64,000 nucleotides of DNA from Calothrix sp. C42_A2020_038 (GCA_015272395.1 JACYLQ010000008.1:62001-126000), one strand, 5' to 3'. Shown: positions 8,779-18,951, numbered from the stretch's first letter. The notes: generated by a model not told the origin, from the sequence alone. Translations and numbers: made by a program.

Positions 8779-9327
8779 ATGAATATTCAAGAATTTTTTG
8801 AACTAAGTGCTGGAAAATGGTTTGCCCATCGTACTATTCAGGATTTAGCTTCAAATCAATCAAAAGAAGCAAAATCGGAGATTTTAATCGAGAAATTGCC
8901 AACCACACATCCTGATGTTGTGAATTTGTGCCAAGTTTTTCAGGTAAATAACCCTTCTCTTATAGCTGCTAAAATCAATTGGAACGATACTACTAAACTA
9001 AATCAAAAGAATGTTGGTTCAACAGTTTTAGTTTTAGTTCCTGACCAAAATGCAGAAGCTGGTCAGTTGTTACGTCAAGTTAGTAATGAAGATAAACCAT
9101 CACTAGGTTACTATAAATTAAGCAGTGACGAATCACTATTGCTGAGTGTGGAATCTGGAAAAGTCTCTTTTGAGGAGCGTTTGTGGTTTGCAAGCAACAA
9201 CCTGAGAATGCGAGTTAATGTAATGAAGCACGCAGGTGGTATCAGCACTACTTCTTTTACTTCGGAGATTCGTATGGGAGTTAGCTCTGCTCAACCAACC
9301 TCTACTGCTAGTTCTGCATCAAGTTAA
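8779..9327 (+). CDS. CpcS/CpeS-type phycobiliprotein lyase
   Basis: A 182-residue soluble lipocalin-fold enzyme of the family that attaches phycocyanobilin to Cys84-type sites of phycobiliproteins. The N-terminus FFELSAGKWFAHRTIQDL is the family signature, and EERLWFASNNLRMRVNVM followed by TSFTSEIRMG is the conserved C-terminal block. The tail is Ser/Thr/Ala-rich and probably disordered. It forms a likely operon with the upstream NblB-like gene. Whether it is CpcS, CpcU or a CpeS-like member cannot be decided by eye. Confidence 0.85.
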   Translation: MNIQEFFELSAGKWFAHRTIQDLASNQSKEAKSEILIEKLPTTHPDVVNLCQVFQVNNPSLIAAKINWNDTTKLNQKNVGSTVLVLVPDQNAEAGQLLRQVSNEDKPSLGYYKLSSDESLLLSVESGKVSFEERLWFASNNLRMRVNVMKHAGGISTTSFTSEIRMGVSSAQPTSTASSASS

Positions 9328-9337
9328 CTATGATTGG

Positions 9338-9366
9338 ATTCCCGACTTCGTTTCAAAAAGTCGGGA
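9338..9366 (+). repeat. Palindrome family C, copy 1 (3' end hairpin)
   Basis: ATTCCCGACTT-loop-AAGTCGGGAG just after the lyase stop. It has no clear T-run, so it is only a possible terminator. Related palindromes are at 10636-10668, 42174-42206, 45084-45116, 46806-46834 and 48609-48637. Confidence 0.7.
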
Positions 9367-9477
9367 GAACAAGCTAGTACACAAGTTAGTACGGCCTTGG
9401 TGACGTACTGCCTGCGAGCTTCTGCCTTCTTGCACTAGTACTCGTAACTGCGGCACTTTCCTGTGGGAAGATTATGA

Positions 9478-10629
9478 ATGGGTAGCACCCAGTTCAAAAT
9501 AATTAATTTAATGCCGCGTTTGAGTAATTCCATGTACGAATTCAAAACCAGACTGAAGAACAGCCTGATTTTACTGCTGTCGCTAACTCTATTTATAGGT
9601 ATTACTACAGCTGGGTGGACTCCCCCTAGTTATGCTGCACTACCAGCAGGAAATGCCATTACCGACGGTAAAGCATTGTTACGCTATGCACTTCCAATAG
9701 ACAACAAACCCGTGCGTGAATTGCAGAAGAGTATAGAAGACATCTCTAATCAGCTACGTGCAAACAAGCGCTGGAGTGCAGTTAATAATGATTTGAAAAA
9801 AGCATCGCGTATTCTTGATAAACCAGATAAAATTCTTGCTAGCGTTCCTGCTGAACGTCAGGTTGAAGCACAACAGTTAATAGCACAAATTAAAACCAAA
9901 GTTGATTCACTCCGTGAACTGGCAGAAGCGAAGGATAAAGAGAAAGTACGCTCAGAACGTGCGCAGGTTCTAGATTTAGTAGGGGATTTAGAACAAGCTA
10001 TGGTTAAAGGGTTCCCCTATGAAGTACCAAGCGAGTATAGTAATTTACCTCAACTCAAAGGACGTGCGACAATAGCAATTAAAACCAACAAAGGTGACTT
10101 AACGGTGGAAGTTGATGGTTACAGCGCACCTGTTACTGCTGGTAATTTTGTTGACTTAGTTGAACGTGGTTTTTACGATGGTTTAGAATTTACCCGTTCG
10201 GAAGAATCATACGTTTTACAAACTGGTAAACCCAAAGGTGCTGATGGTTTTATTGACCCTAAAACTAATAAATACCGTGCGATTCCATTTGAAGTATTAG
10301 TAGAAGGTGATAAAATACCTAGTTATGGGGTTACTTTAGAAGAAGCTGGTCGCTACACAGATATGCCAGTACTGCCTTTCTCTTCATTTGGCGCCTTAGC
10401 ATTGGCACGTCCTGAGCGTGATGTCAATGGTGGTTCTTCGCAAATTTTCTTTTTCTTATTTGAACCGGAATTAACACCTGCTGGACGCAATTTGTTAGAT
10501 GGACGTTACGCTATTTTTGGATACGTCACTGAAGGCAAAGAAGTTTTAGACCAACTCAAAGCTGGTGACAAAATTGAGTCAGCAAAAGTTGTTAACGGTT
10601 TAGAAAATTTAGTAGAACCAACAGCTTGA
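9478..10629 (+). CDS. Cyclophilin-type peptidyl-prolyl isomerase, lumenal TLP40/CYP38-like
   Basis: A 383-residue exported isomerase. Residues 1-45 form a signal region: positive stretch, then LILLLSLTLFIGITTAG, then a PSYAA cleavage-like site. The middle (about 60-180) is a helical domain (LQKSIEDISNQLRANKRW...), and the C-terminal cyclophilin domain covers about 195-375 (TNKGDLTVEVDGYSAPVTAG, NFVDLVERGFYDGLEF, SQIFFFLFEP). This order matches plant TLP40/CYP38 and its cyanobacterial homologues, which help photosystem II assembly in the thylakoid lumen. Starts at 9478, 9511 or 9532 are all possible; the first has GGGAAG nine bases upstream. Confidence 0.87.
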   Translation: MGSTQFKIINLMPRLSNSMYEFKTRLKNSLILLLSLTLFIGITTAGWTPPSYAALPAGNAITDGKALLRYALPIDNKPVRELQKSIEDISNQLRANKRWSAVNNDLKKASRILDKPDKILASVPAERQVEAQQLIAQIKTKVDSLRELAEAKDKEKVRSERAQVLDLVGDLEQAMVKGFPYEVPSEYSNLPQLKGRATIAIKTNKGDLTVEVDGYSAPVTAGNFVDLVERGFYDGLEFTRSEESYVLQTGKPKGADGFIDPKTNKYRAIPFEVLVEGDKIPSYGVTLEEAGRYTDMPVLPFSSFGALALARPERDVNGGSSQIFFFLFEPELTPAGRNLLDGRYAIFGYVTEGKEVLDQLKAGDKIESAKVVNGLENLVEPTA

Positions 10630-10635
10630 AAATTT

Positions 10636-10668
10636 AGATTCCCGACTGATTTGAAAAGTCGGGAATCT
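10636..10668 (+). repeat. Palindrome family C, copy 2
   Basis: AGATTCCCGACT-loop-AGTCGGGAATCT lies between the cyclophilin stop and the thiL start, 11 bases before the thiL ATG. It could end the first transcript or affect thiL translation. The 3' flank is not a T-run. Confidence 0.72.
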
Positions 10669-10679
10669 TGGTAAATATA

Positions 10680-11684
10680 ATGAAAGTTAAAGATATTGGT
10701 GAACAAGGTCTTTTAAGAATCTTACAGCAATTTTGCCCATCGGATATTATTGGTGATGATGCAGCTATATTAACAACAGAGCCTGAAAAATCTCTAGTAG
10801 TTACAACTGATGTATTAGTTGAGAATGTCCATTTCAGTGAAGTGACTACATCACCTGAAGACGTGGGTTGGCGTGCAGTAGCTGCAAATTTATCTGATTT
10901 AGCTGCAATGGGCGCCTCTCCGATGGCTATTACTGTGGGTCTAGGTTTGCCTGGCAATGTAGAAGTAAGTTGGGTAGAATACCTATACACAGGCATGACT
11001 CAGTGCTTAGGGAGTTTTAATACCTTAATTGTCGGAGGCGATCTAGTTAAGGCACCTGTCATAACCATTGCAATTACAGCATTTGGACAAGCTCATCCCC
11101 AAAATATTATCCGCCGAAATACTGCTAAAGTTGGAGATGCAATTATTGTCACAGGTATTCATGGCGCTTCACGCGCAGGTTTAGAATTATTGCTGCATCC
11201 AGAATTTGGGAAAAATCTTGACGAAACTGAAAAACAAACTTTGATCAAAGCTCATCAACGCCCTCAACCTCGTCTTGACATATTACCTATTCTACGGAGT
11301 ACCGTAGAGACACTAAATGTAACGCCTCTACAAATATCTGGAATGGATAGTAGTGACGGGTTAGCTGATGCAGTTTTACAAATTTGCCGAGCAAGTAATG
11401 TTGGTGCATGTTTAGAATGGCAAAAAATACCTACACCAAAAGTTTTTAAAAGCTGGTTATCGCCAATACAAGCTTTGGAATATACATTATACGGTGGTGA
11501 AGATTTTGAAGTGGTACTATGCGTACCTAGTGAATTTGCTGAGATATTAGTAGAAGAAATTGGCGGTAATGCAGCAATTATTGGAAAAATCACATCTAAC
11601 AAAGATGTACGACTATGTGACACACAAAAAGAAATACCCGAACAAGTTCTTAGACTTGACCGGGGATTTCAACACTTTAATTAA
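10680..11684 (+). CDS. thiL: Thiamine-monophosphate kinase
   Basis: Converts thiamine monophosphate to thiamine diphosphate with ATP, the last step of thiamine cofactor synthesis. 334 residues, of normal length. The N-terminal block MKVKDIGEQGLLRIL leads to IGDDAAIL (metal/ATP-binding Asp pair). It also has the LSDLAAMGASPMAITVGLGL segment, GGDLVKAP, SGMDSSDGLADA and YGGEDFEVVL, all standard ThiL motifs. The frame extends upstream to a TTG at 10668 inside the palindrome, but the ATG at 10680 begins the conserved sequence and is preferred. It is convergent with gap2. Confidence 0.95.
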   Translation: MKVKDIGEQGLLRILQQFCPSDIIGDDAAILTTEPEKSLVVTTDVLVENVHFSEVTTSPEDVGWRAVAANLSDLAAMGASPMAITVGLGLPGNVEVSWVEYLYTGMTQCLGSFNTLIVGGDLVKAPVITIAITAFGQAHPQNIIRRNTAKVGDAIIVTGIHGASRAGLELLLHPEFGKNLDETEKQTLIKAHQRPQPRLDILPILRSTVETLNVTPLQISGMDSSDGLADAVLQICRASNVGACLEWQKIPTPKVFKSWLSPIQALEYTLYGGEDFEVVLCVPSEFAEILVEEIGGNAAIIGKITSNKDVRLCDTQKEIPEQVLRLDRGFQHFN

Positions 11685-11762
11685 TTAGGAGTGATGAGTT
11701 TACAATAAAAGCTATAAATCAAAAGATTCTTCTCAACTCGGTGCCTCCTAACTCCTAAATAA

Positions 11763-12776
11763 TTATTGCCATTTGGAAGCAACTAACTCTGCTAAGTCAA
11801 GAACACGTTGGCTATAGCCCCACTCGTTATCGTACCAAGCCATGACTTTGACCATATCGCTACCCATAACCATTGTGAGACTTGAGTCAACGATTGAAGA
11901 TTCATCGGTACCTTGGTAGTCGGAAGATACTAAAGGTAATTCACTGTAAGCGAGAATACCTTTCAACTCGTTTTCAGAAGCTTGCTTAAGAGCTTCGTTA
12001 ACTTCTTCGGCAATAGTACGCTTTTCAACTTGAACTACAAAGTCAACCATTGAAACGTTTGGTGTTGGCACACGTAATGCTACACCATTTAATTTACCCT
12101 TCAGGTCTGGTAATACTAACGCTACTGCTTTTGCAGCGCCAGTCGAGGTTGGTACGATGTTCATAGCCGCAGCGCGCGCTCTTCTAACGTCGCGGTGCGA
12201 AGCATCTAATAACCTTTGGTCTCCAGTATAACTATGGGTAGTGGTCATGGTGCCTTTGATGATGTTGAACTTCTCATGCAACACCTTCGCAATTGGCGCC
12301 AGACAGTTGGTAGTGCAGCTAGCGTTACTAATAATGTGATGTTGGTTGTGGTCGTAATCATGATGATTAACACCCATTACAAACGTACCATCTTCATTTT
12401 TGCCAGGAGCAGTAATTAAAACCTTTTTTGCTCCAGCATTGACATGTTTCATCGCACCTTCTTTGGCGGTGAATACGCCAGTTGCTTCGATAATCAAGTC
12501 AATTCCCCATTCTTTCCAGGGCAAGTTTTCTGGGTTGCGGTCTGACACACATTTGACTGTCTTACCATTGATGATAATTGAGTTATCATCGGCGGAAATC
12601 TCAGCACCTTTCAACTTTCCAAGCATTGTGTCGTACTTGAGTAGGTGTGCGTTGGTTTTTGGGTCGGATGTGTCGTTAATCGCCACAAGGTCAATATTGC
12701 TATTTTCTCGACCCACCCAACAACGCGCAAAGTTACGCCCAATGCGACCGAAACCGTTGATTGCAACTCTAATCAC
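11763..12776 (-). CDS. gap2: Glyceraldehyde-3-phosphate dehydrogenase, photosynthetic Gap2 type
   Basis: Gap2 works in the Calvin cycle and gluconeogenesis with NADP(H) or NAD(H). The Rossmann start is [19 protein letters not shown]. The catalytic Cys154 sits in [32 protein letters not shown] is the phosphate-binding region, and the end is [20 protein letters not shown]. The open frame runs 18 codons further to an ATG at 12830. The family start, however, corresponds to a GTG at 12776 preceded by GAGGG about eight bases upstream, giving the typical 337 residues. Convergent with thiL across a ~78-bp spacer that holds repeat-like CTCCTAACTCCTAA. Confidence 0.95.
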   Translation of the reverse strand: MIRVAINGFGRIGRNFARCWVGRENSNIDLVAINDTSDPKTNAHLLKYDTMLGKLKGAEISADDNSIIINGKTVKCVSDRNPENLPWKEWGIDLIIEATGVFTAKEGAMKHVNAGAKKVLITAPGKNEDGTFVMGVNHHDYDHNQHHIISNASCTTNCLAPIAKVLHEKFNIIKGTMTTTHSYTGDQRLLDASHRDVRRARAAAMNIVPTSTGAAKAVALVLPDLKGKLNGVALRVPTPNVSMVDFVVQVEKRTIAEEVNEALKQASENELKGILAYSELPLVSSDYQGTDESSIVDSSLTMVMGSDMVKVMAWYDNEWGYSQRVLDLAELVASKWQ

Positions 12777-13920
12777 AGCGTCTTGCCCTCTATATTTATG
12801 CCTAAAAATGCTACTTATGACCTCAATCATATCGCAAAGGGGAGAGTATTTATAACTATCAAGCGCTAAATCTGAAAAAAAACTAAATTTGTTGTTTTGA
12901 TGTCATGTGTTGGGTTACGCTGGACTATCCTTCGGGAAAGCTTAACCTACTTACTCACTAACACCCCAATATTAATGACATGAACTACTAGGTCTGGTGG
13001 AGAGTGAAGTTATTTGCGACTTGACAGCTTTCAAAATTTTTGTAATCGTCTATACTTGACGAAAATCTATCTAAAGGTATAAACATGAGGCTCAAGCACA
13101 TAGCAAATTAGATTCACTTATTTGTGTAGTTGTTGTCTTATTTGCTTGCGTATTGACTAGTTTCTAAGTTATATTCTCACCACTTGGAGTTTGAAATAAA
13201 TAAAAAGTGACTTTGAAAACTTATTCAAAGTTGCCAAAGTTGCCGAAAATTACTTCAGTTTATCCAAACTAAGGTTCTTGACGACCACAGAACATATAAT
13301 CCCCAAGCAGGAGGTGTAAATTTTTACAAAAACATAGAAATATAAGAAGCAAAAAATTATTTATGCTTATATACGAATGTAAGCAACAACGTATAGATAA
13401 TGCATTTTTACTAATCAGAAAGAGCATATATACATATGTAAAGCTGATCAAGAAATCTAAGTTATGGTCGTTCTAAAGGTTCTTCGGTTACGATTAATTG
13501 TCCATCCTAGAATTAGGAATTTTGGTGTAAGCTAACAATTCAGTATTTATGACTAAAATCTATCGATTAGCCTTTGAGGTGTGTACGAAAGCTAAGTACC
13601 CATTCAAAAGCACACATTGAACTACCATAGCAAATTATCAATGGCAAAATCATCTCAATGGAACGAAAATGCAATTACGCTGATATGTTTCCCGATAGTG
13701 TCGAAAATATCAGAATAAACATATTATTAATTCAGTTAGAGAAAAACACACTCTTGCAGGTACAATCATTCTCAACAACTTAGATGTTAAGGGAGATCGT
13801 ATTTCATGCACAAAGTTTTCAAAGTGGTACAGACATTATGTCGGTAACTTTGGAATACCTGTTATGATACCCGTGTTATTTGTAATTCTGGTGTGGTGTG
13901 GTGTTAGAGGAGTTCTATAA
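12777..13920. other. 1.1-kb intergenic region between gap2 and murC
   Basis: The left part should contain the gap2 promoter. A fragment of repeat family A lies at 12961-12992. The rest is AT-rich with no frame that has both a ribosome-binding site and recognisable protein features. GGAG at 13908-13911, nine bases before the murC ATG, is a good ribosome-binding site. A hidden small RNA cannot be excluded from sequence alone. Confidence 0.5.
12961..12992 (-). repeat. Repeat family A, partial copy
   Basis: On the minus strand it reads CCTAGTAGTTCATGTCATTA followed by ATATTGGGGTGT, matching the left end of copies at 895-1006 and 48674-48760. The right half of the element is absent. Confidence 0.65.
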
Positions 13921-15381
13921 ATGAAGAAAACAGTAGATTTTGGCGGTAGACCTTTTCATTTTATCGGAATTGGCGGGATCGGAATGTCTGCACTCGCTTA
14001 TGTGATTGCGAAACGTCAGTTACCTGTTTCAGGTTCGGACTTACGACCCAATCACATTACTCATAAATTGGAAACTATTGGTGCCCATATTTTTAGTAAG
14101 CAAGAGGCAAGCAATCTAGAGTTCTTCCAACTACAGAAAAATGAAAATTTAGAAGGTTCAAATAATCATGATTATTCAAATCAATCGAGCGCACAACTAC
14201 CGCAAGTAGTATGTTCTACAGCAATTAATACAAGTAACTTAGAGTATAGAGCTGCAATTGAGAATGGCTGCCCAATTTTTCATCGCTCAGATGTACTTGC
14301 TGCGTTAATTGCTGAGTATGAGAGTATTGCAGTTGCGGGAACTCACGGTAAAACTACAACAAGTAGCATGATTGGATACATGTTGCTTGAAGCAGGGCTA
14401 GATCCGACTATATTAGTCGGGGGTGAAGTCAAAGCTTGGGAAGGCAATGCTCGATTGGGAGAGAGTCCTTACTTAGTAGCAGAAGCTGATGAGTCTGATG
14501 GTTCGTTGGTAAAACATGCTCCATATATAGGTATTATTACTAATATAGAATTAGATCACCCTGACCACTACGATTCTTTAGAGCAAGTTATTGATATTTT
14601 CCAAACTTTTGCTCAAAACTGTAAGGTGTTAGTTGGCAGTATTGACTGTGAAACAGTGCGTGACCGTATTCAACCAAGCGTAACTTACAGTCTTTATCCT
14701 GATAAGGGGGCTGACTATTACGTAACAGACGTAGACTACCGTGCTGATGGTTCGAGAGCGTTGGTGTGGGAACGAGGCAAGGCTTTAGGTGTACTGAATT
14801 TGCGTCTATTATCTCGCCATAATCTAAGCAATGCCTTAGCTGCTGTAGCTGTGGGTCGAATCTTAGGTTTAGAATTTGGTGAAATTGCTAAAGGGCTAGC
14901 GACTTTTGAAGGTGCGCGGCGCCGATTTGAATTCCGAGGTGAAGTAGATGGAATTACTTTTATTGATGATTATGCTCATCACCCTAGCGAAATTCGGGCA
15001 ACTTTAGCAGCAGCACGCTTGCAAGCACGTCCTGGACAGAGAGTAGTGGCTATTTTCCAGCCGCATCGTTATAGTCGTACACTTGCCTTTTTAGATGAAT
15101 TCGCCCTTAGCTTTGCTCATGCTGACTTAACAGTAATTACAGATATATACAGTGCTGGAGAAGCTAATTTAGGGCAAATTAGCGGTGAAGATTTAGCTTC
15201 TGAAATTGGTAAATACCAAGAGAATGTTAAATATGAACCGACTTTATGTTCTGTATGCGAATATTTGCTCAAAACATTACGCCCTGGTGATTTAGCACTA
15301 TTTCTTGGAGCAGGAAACCTTAACCAAGTTATTCCAGAAATTATTGCTGCTATCCGCCAGCCAGCACAAGCAACATCATAA
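13921..15381 (+). CDS. murC: UDP-N-acetylmuramate--L-alanine ligase
   Basis: Cytoplasmic ATP-dependent ligase adding the first amino acid of the peptidoglycan stem. 486 residues. The N-terminal UDP-binding loop is FIGIGGIGMSALAYV. The Mur-ligase ATP loop is AGTHGKTTTSSM, followed by EADESDGSLV, ITNIELDHPDHY and the domain-3 block FIDDYAHHPSEIRATL. A low-complexity insert of about 25 residues (ENLEGSNNHDYSNQSS) after about residue 75 is longer than in many MurC proteins. A clear ribosome-binding site precedes the ATG. murB follows on the same strand, as usual in cyanobacteria. Confidence 0.97.
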   Translation: MKKTVDFGGRPFHFIGIGGIGMSALAYVIAKRQLPVSGSDLRPNHITHKLETIGAHIFSKQEASNLEFFQLQKNENLEGSNNHDYSNQSSAQLPQVVCSTAINTSNLEYRAAIENGCPIFHRSDVLAALIAEYESIAVAGTHGKTTTSSMIGYMLLEAGLDPTILVGGEVKAWEGNARLGESPYLVAEADESDGSLVKHAPYIGIITNIELDHPDHYDSLEQVIDIFQTFAQNCKVLVGSIDCETVRDRIQPSVTYSLYPDKGADYYVTDVDYRADGSRALVWERGKALGVLNLRLLSRHNLSNALAAVAVGRILGLEFGEIAKGLATFEGARRRFEFRGEVDGITFIDDYAHHPSEIRATLAAARLQARPGQRVVAIFQPHRYSRTLAFLDEFALSFAHADLTVITDIYSAGEANLGQISGEDLASEIGKYQENVKYEPTLCSVCEYLLKTLRPGDLALFLGAGNLNQVIPEIIAAIRQPAQATS

Positions 15382-15538
15382 GCTACTGGTTAGAGCCTGA
15401 CACAGCCAGTTTTAAGATTAGAAATTTTGTAGCACTGGCTTGTCATTTCTAACTGAAATAATGTTGTCAAAATCAGTTTCTTGTTACATCCGTATATTTA
15501 CGTTCCCCATCAGCTTAAACACATCTAAAAAGGTAAAT

Positions 15539-16531
15539 ATGACAATCTCTTCAGCGGATGCGTATGTCTGCAAAAATATAGAAATTTGTGATCGCGAAAA
15601 AAAAACAGTTGAGGTGGAAAGACAAGTGATTTATTTACCTGGAACTGATTGTGTAATCAGACCAGGAGTATCGTTAGCTGGATTTACTTCTTATCGCGTT
15701 GGTGGTCCAGCTGAATGGTATGTAGCCCCCCGTAATATTACTGCACTAGAAGCTAGTATAAAGTATGCTAAGTCACAAGGAATACAGATTACAGTTCTAG
15801 GTGCTGGTTCTAACTTATTAGTTAGCGATTGTGGTATTTCGGGTTTAGTAATTGGAACACGCCATTTACGTTATAGCAATTTAGACCCAGAAACGGGTTT
15901 GGTGACAGTAGCCGCAGGTGAATCGATTCCTAACTTAGCATGGGAAGCAGCAAAACTTGGCTTTGAAGGACTCGAATGGTCAGTTGGTATTCCTGGTACA
16001 GTTGGTGGTGCAGTTGTGATGAATGCAGGCGCCCACAATGGTTGTATCGCAGACATCTTGGTTAGCGCTGAGGTACTTCTATCTGACGGAACGCTCAAAA
16101 CCTTTACAGCCTCAGACTTAGGTTATGCCTACCGTACATCTAACCTTCAAGGCAGTAAACATATTGTTACCCAGGCAACCTTCCAACTGAAACCCGGCGC
16201 CGACCCAGCAGTTGTTTTAGCAACTACGAAACAACATAAAGAACATCGATTAACCACACAGCCTTATGATAAACCAAGTTGTGGTAGCGTTTTTCGCAAT
16301 CCTAAACCATATTCTGCTGGCTGGTTAATTGAGCAAGCTGGTCTAAAAGGTTACCAAATTGGTAAGGCTCAAGTCGCACCACGTCATGCTAACTTTATTG
16401 TCAACTGTGGTGGCGCCAGTGCTTGCGATATTTTTAACTTGATTCGTTACATCCAAAATAGTGTGCAAGAACATTGGTCAATTGCATTAGAACCAGAAGT
16501 AAAAATGCTTGGCCATTTTCAAATTGCCTAA
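15539..16531 (+). CDS. murB: UDP-N-acetylenolpyruvoylglucosamine reductase
   Basis: FAD enzyme that reduces the enolpyruvyl group to give UDP-N-acetylmuramate. The 330-residue protein shows [16 protein letters not shown] (N-terminal FAD domain), [40 protein letters not shown] with the catalytic Ser region, and [16 protein letters not shown], matching type IIa-like MurB. The frame is open back to a TTG at 15440, but the ATG at 15539, with AAGG seven to ten bases upstream, is the better start. It follows murC by about 160 bases and probably shares its transcript. Confidence 0.95.
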   Translation: MTISSADAYVCKNIEICDREKKTVEVERQVIYLPGTDCVIRPGVSLAGFTSYRVGGPAEWYVAPRNITALEASIKYAKSQGIQITVLGAGSNLLVSDCGISGLVIGTRHLRYSNLDPETGLVTVAAGESIPNLAWEAAKLGFEGLEWSVGIPGTVGGAVVMNAGAHNGCIADILVSAEVLLSDGTLKTFTASDLGYAYRTSNLQGSKHIVTQATFQLKPGADPAVVLATTKQHKEHRLTTQPYDKPSCGSVFRNPKPYSAGWLIEQAGLKGYQIGKAQVAPRHANFIVNCGGASACDIFNLIRYIQNSVQEHWSIALEPEVKMLGHFQIA

Positions 16532-16545
16532 AAGTGATGATTATG

Positions 16546-16605
16546 AGTTAGGAGTTATGAATTTTTATTCCTAACTTCTAACTGTTAACTCCTAACTTTT
16601 TATTT
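16546..16605. terminator. Bidirectional stem-loop between murB and the response regulator gene
   Basis: AGTTAGGAGTTA at 16546-16557 pairs with TTAACTCCTAACT at 16585-16597, followed by TTTTTATTT. An inner CTAACTTCTAACT unit gives alternative pairing. It lies between convergent genes and is built from the TAGGAGT/ACTCCTA units also seen at 33166-33210 and near 11750. Confidence 0.7.
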
Positions 16606-16609
16606 CTAA

Positions 16610-17263
16610 CTATTCTACCAAACCATATTTAATTGCAAAACGCACAAGTTGGGCGCGGTTGCTAGTTGATGTTTTCCGGAACAGGCTGCTAACGTACTTT
16701 TCGATCGTACGTGGGCTAAGATGGAGTTTATCACCCATTTCTACATTAGAAAGCCCCTCACTTATAAGTTTAAGCACTTGTTGTTCTCGATTGCTCAAAG
16801 GCTCAAAAAACTCAGGCTTTTTTGTAGAAGTGTAGTTATTTTGCTGTTGTGAATCCTCGCTTTGCTGCATACGATACTCAGATTGAATAATTTGCGAACG
16901 CTCCAAAAGATTATGAATTGCAGCAGCTAGTTCTTCGAGTTCAAAAGGTTTTGGAAGGTATAAATCACATCCCGATTGATAACCCAAGATTCGTTCTTGA
17001 GTTCTAGTTCGTGCTGTGAGTAAAATTACGGGCAACAAACGAAATTTTGGCTGTTGACGTACTCGACGAACGAGTTCGTAGCCATTCATTCGTGGCATTA
17101 CAATATCAGTGACTATCAGGTCGGGTTGGTAGCGTTCTACCATTGCTAAAGCCTGTTCGCCATCATCCGCAGCAATTACTGAGTATCCAGATAGTTCCAG
17201 ATAATCACTGATTGATAAACGAGTGCCTAAATCATCATCCACAACAAGAATTGTCAAGGGCAT
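16610..17263 (-). CDS. NarL/LuxR-type response regulator, Ycf29/Rre1-like
   Basis: A 217-residue two-domain regulator. The receiver domain (about 1-120) has the acidic pocket Asp9-Asp11, the phosphorylation site Asp53 (VTDIVMPRMNG) and Lys in LPKPFE. After a Gln/Asn-rich linker comes the LuxR helix-turn-helix (about 155-215): LSNREQQVLKLISEGLSN, LHLSPRTIEKYVSSLFRKT, NRAQLVRFAIKYGLVE. The overall form, especially the C-terminus, is most like the plastid Ycf29/cyanobacterial Rre1 group linked to stress signalling and partnered with Hik2/Hik34. That assignment is from memory of the family and is moderate. No kinase gene lies nearby. Confidence 0.88.
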   Translation of the reverse strand: MPLTILVVDDDLGTRLSISDYLELSGYSVIAADDGEQALAMVERYQPDLIVTDIVMPRMNGYELVRRVRQQPKFRLLPVILLTARTRTQERILGYQSGCDLYLPKPFELEELAAAIHNLLERSQIIQSEYRMQQSEDSQQQNNYTSTKKPEFFEPLSNREQQVLKLISEGLSNVEMGDKLHLSPRTIEKYVSSLFRKTSTSNRAQLVRFAIKYGLVE

Positions 17264-17904
17264 GGATTTGTAAACCCCGACTTACAAATTCAATATCATA
17301 AGCGCTATGAGTTACCACAGGCAGGAAAATTAACTATCCTATGTTTCATACTATGACACTATTACCGATTGATAACTCTCTGTAAGCATATTTATAAAGA
17401 AAATCTTAAATAGACAGGTTATATTTAAACAATATACACTAGTACTATATAACAAATCTATAGTAAGATATAAAATACTGGTAACTAGAAATCTTCAGAA
17501 AAGAATTATCTGTCACCTAAAATCCTTGTAGAGACTGGTAAAACCGAAGCATCTCTACATATACACCTAATTATCAACGCCGGGGTAGCCCCTAAATTTT
17601 ATTTATGGGGGTAAGCCGTTGACGATTTTAATCGCAGTCCTGATGGTAAGATTGAAATTAGCAATATTTGTTGCATAAAGTTTCGACTGAGACTGTTGGT
17701 TGAAAGTACTACAAAATCAGTCAAAGTTTCTACTCATTAATTGAGTAGAAAATATTCCGAATCAACTTTATCAAGCAGCTAAATCGTATGAACCGGATTC
17801 GAGAATAGTTATCATAACTAACTAGTAAAATCCGGCTGATGCCAAAACTCTAGGTAAGCGCTCAAGCTGAGGTTCTGGTCTATGTGGTGCAATATTGCTC
17901 GAAA
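17264..17904. other. Intergenic region with two stem-loops
   Basis: 640 bases without a coding frame I would defend. At 17574-17622 an imperfect long hairpin (TCAACGCCGGGGTAG... TAAGCCGTTGA) surrounds an AT loop. At 17727-17751 a clean hairpin TTTCTACTCA-TTAAT-TGAGTAGAAA lies downstream of the phosphatase gene and may act as its terminator, though the T-run is weak. The larger hairpin could belong to a small RNA. Confidence 0.5.
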
Positions 17905-18384
17905 TTATACTTGTTGGGCAGTTATGTGATTTAATAAACCTTCGCACGCATCGACAAGTAGCTCAATCACCTGGTTAAACCCTTCGGCGCCACCATAATA
18001 AGGGTCGGGGACTTCTTTAAGAGTATGACGCGAACAGAAATCACACATCAGCTTAACTTTATGATGGTATTTTGAAGAGGTATCGAGAGCCAGAATATCG
18101 GCGTAGTTATCTTTATCCATAGCAAGAATTAAATCAAATTCTTGTAAATCTGACTTTTGAAACTGCCTAGCTCGACCTTGAAGTTGAATACCAAGTTTTT
18201 GTGCGGCAGCAGCACTCATCCTACGGTCAGGAGGACTACCAATATGATAGCTAGAAGTACCTGCTGAGTCACAAACGATGCTGCCACTTAAACCATTTTC
18301 CTTGCTAAGGTGGTTCATAATATTTTCAGCGGCAGGAGAGCGACAGATATTACCAAGGCAGACGAATAAAAGCTTGTATGTCAT
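17905..18384 (-). CDS. Low-molecular-weight protein-tyrosine phosphatase
   Basis: 159 residues, standard family length. The N-terminal P-loop is FVCLGNICRSPAAE, with catalytic Cys9 and Arg15 (C-x5-R). The general-acid loop is VPDPYYGGAEGFNQV near the C-terminus. Such enzymes dephosphorylate tyrosine on proteins, often kinases in exopolysaccharide export. No tyrosine kinase or polysaccharide gene is adjacent, so its target is open. It lies downstream of the YbaB gene on the same strand with a ~135-bp spacer made of degenerate ATTAACCATTAAC-like units. Confidence 0.92.
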   Translation of the reverse strand: MTYKLLFVCLGNICRSPAAENIMNHLSKENGLSGSIVCDSAGTSSYHIGSPPDRRMSAAAAQKLGIQLQGRARQFQKSDLQEFDLILAMDKDNYADILALDTSSKYHHKVKLMCDFCSRHTLKEVPDPYYGGAEGFNQVIELLVDACEGLLNHITAQQV

Positions 18385-18519
18385 GGCTTTTTCAAGATTA
18401 ATAACTAGTTACCAAGAGCAGATGACTAATTGTTAATGGTTAATAATTAATGTCAAATAGCTAGTCGATTAATAACAATTGCTTTTATGAACGATTAAAG
18501 ATTAACCATTAACTGTTAA

Positions 18520-18867
18520 CTAAAATCCTGGCAGTTCCAGACCGCTAGTCAAATCTTCCATCCGCTCGCGCATTGTCGCTGTAGACTTGTCGTAAGCATC
18601 TTTCATTGCGGCAGTAACGAGGTCAGAAAGTACATCTGCTCCTTCATTTAAAGCATCAGGAGAAATTTCTACCCTTTTAGGTTCTTGGTTGCCACTGACA
18701 ATAACCTTAACTAAACCACCACCAGCTTCGCCTTGGATTTCCATTACCTCCAGTTCTTCTTGGAGTTTCTTGGCGCCTTCTTGAACTTGCTGGGCTTTTT
18801 TGAAGGCATCAGCAAGTTCTCTCATTTTACCCAAACCGAAGCCAAATCCCTGTCCTTTACCTGTCAT
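18520..18867 (-). CDS. YbaB/EbfC nucleoid-associated protein
   Basis: 115 residues from the preferred ATG at 18867, which starts the cyanobacterial consensus [15 protein letters not shown]. An ATG-type extension to 18900 adds 11 unconserved residues. The family forms small DNA-binding dimers. The sequence has the [19 protein letters not shown] helix, the [18 protein letters not shown] beta segment and the C-terminal helix with [12 protein letters not shown]. It usually neighbours recombination or DNA metabolism genes in other bacteria, but here it stands between omp85 and a phosphatase gene. Confidence 0.9.
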   Translation of the reverse strand: MTGKGQGFGFGLGKMRELADAFKKAQQVQEGAKKLQEELEVMEIQGEAGGGLVKVIVSGNQEPKRVEISPDALNEGADVLSDLVTAAMKDAYDKSTATMRERMEDLTSGLELPGF

Positions 18868-18951
18868 AGTTGCGCGCTCCGCATACTTTCTTAAAAACAA
18901 ATCTATTTAATTATAGATGCGGTAGGTAAATTGACCATTTTTTATACGTCT

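Noticed and set aside
12777-12830. N-terminal extension of Gap2 to the ATG at 12830
   Set aside because: The extra 18 residues are unlike Gap2 proteins, and the GTG at 12776 gives the family length with a ribosome-binding site.
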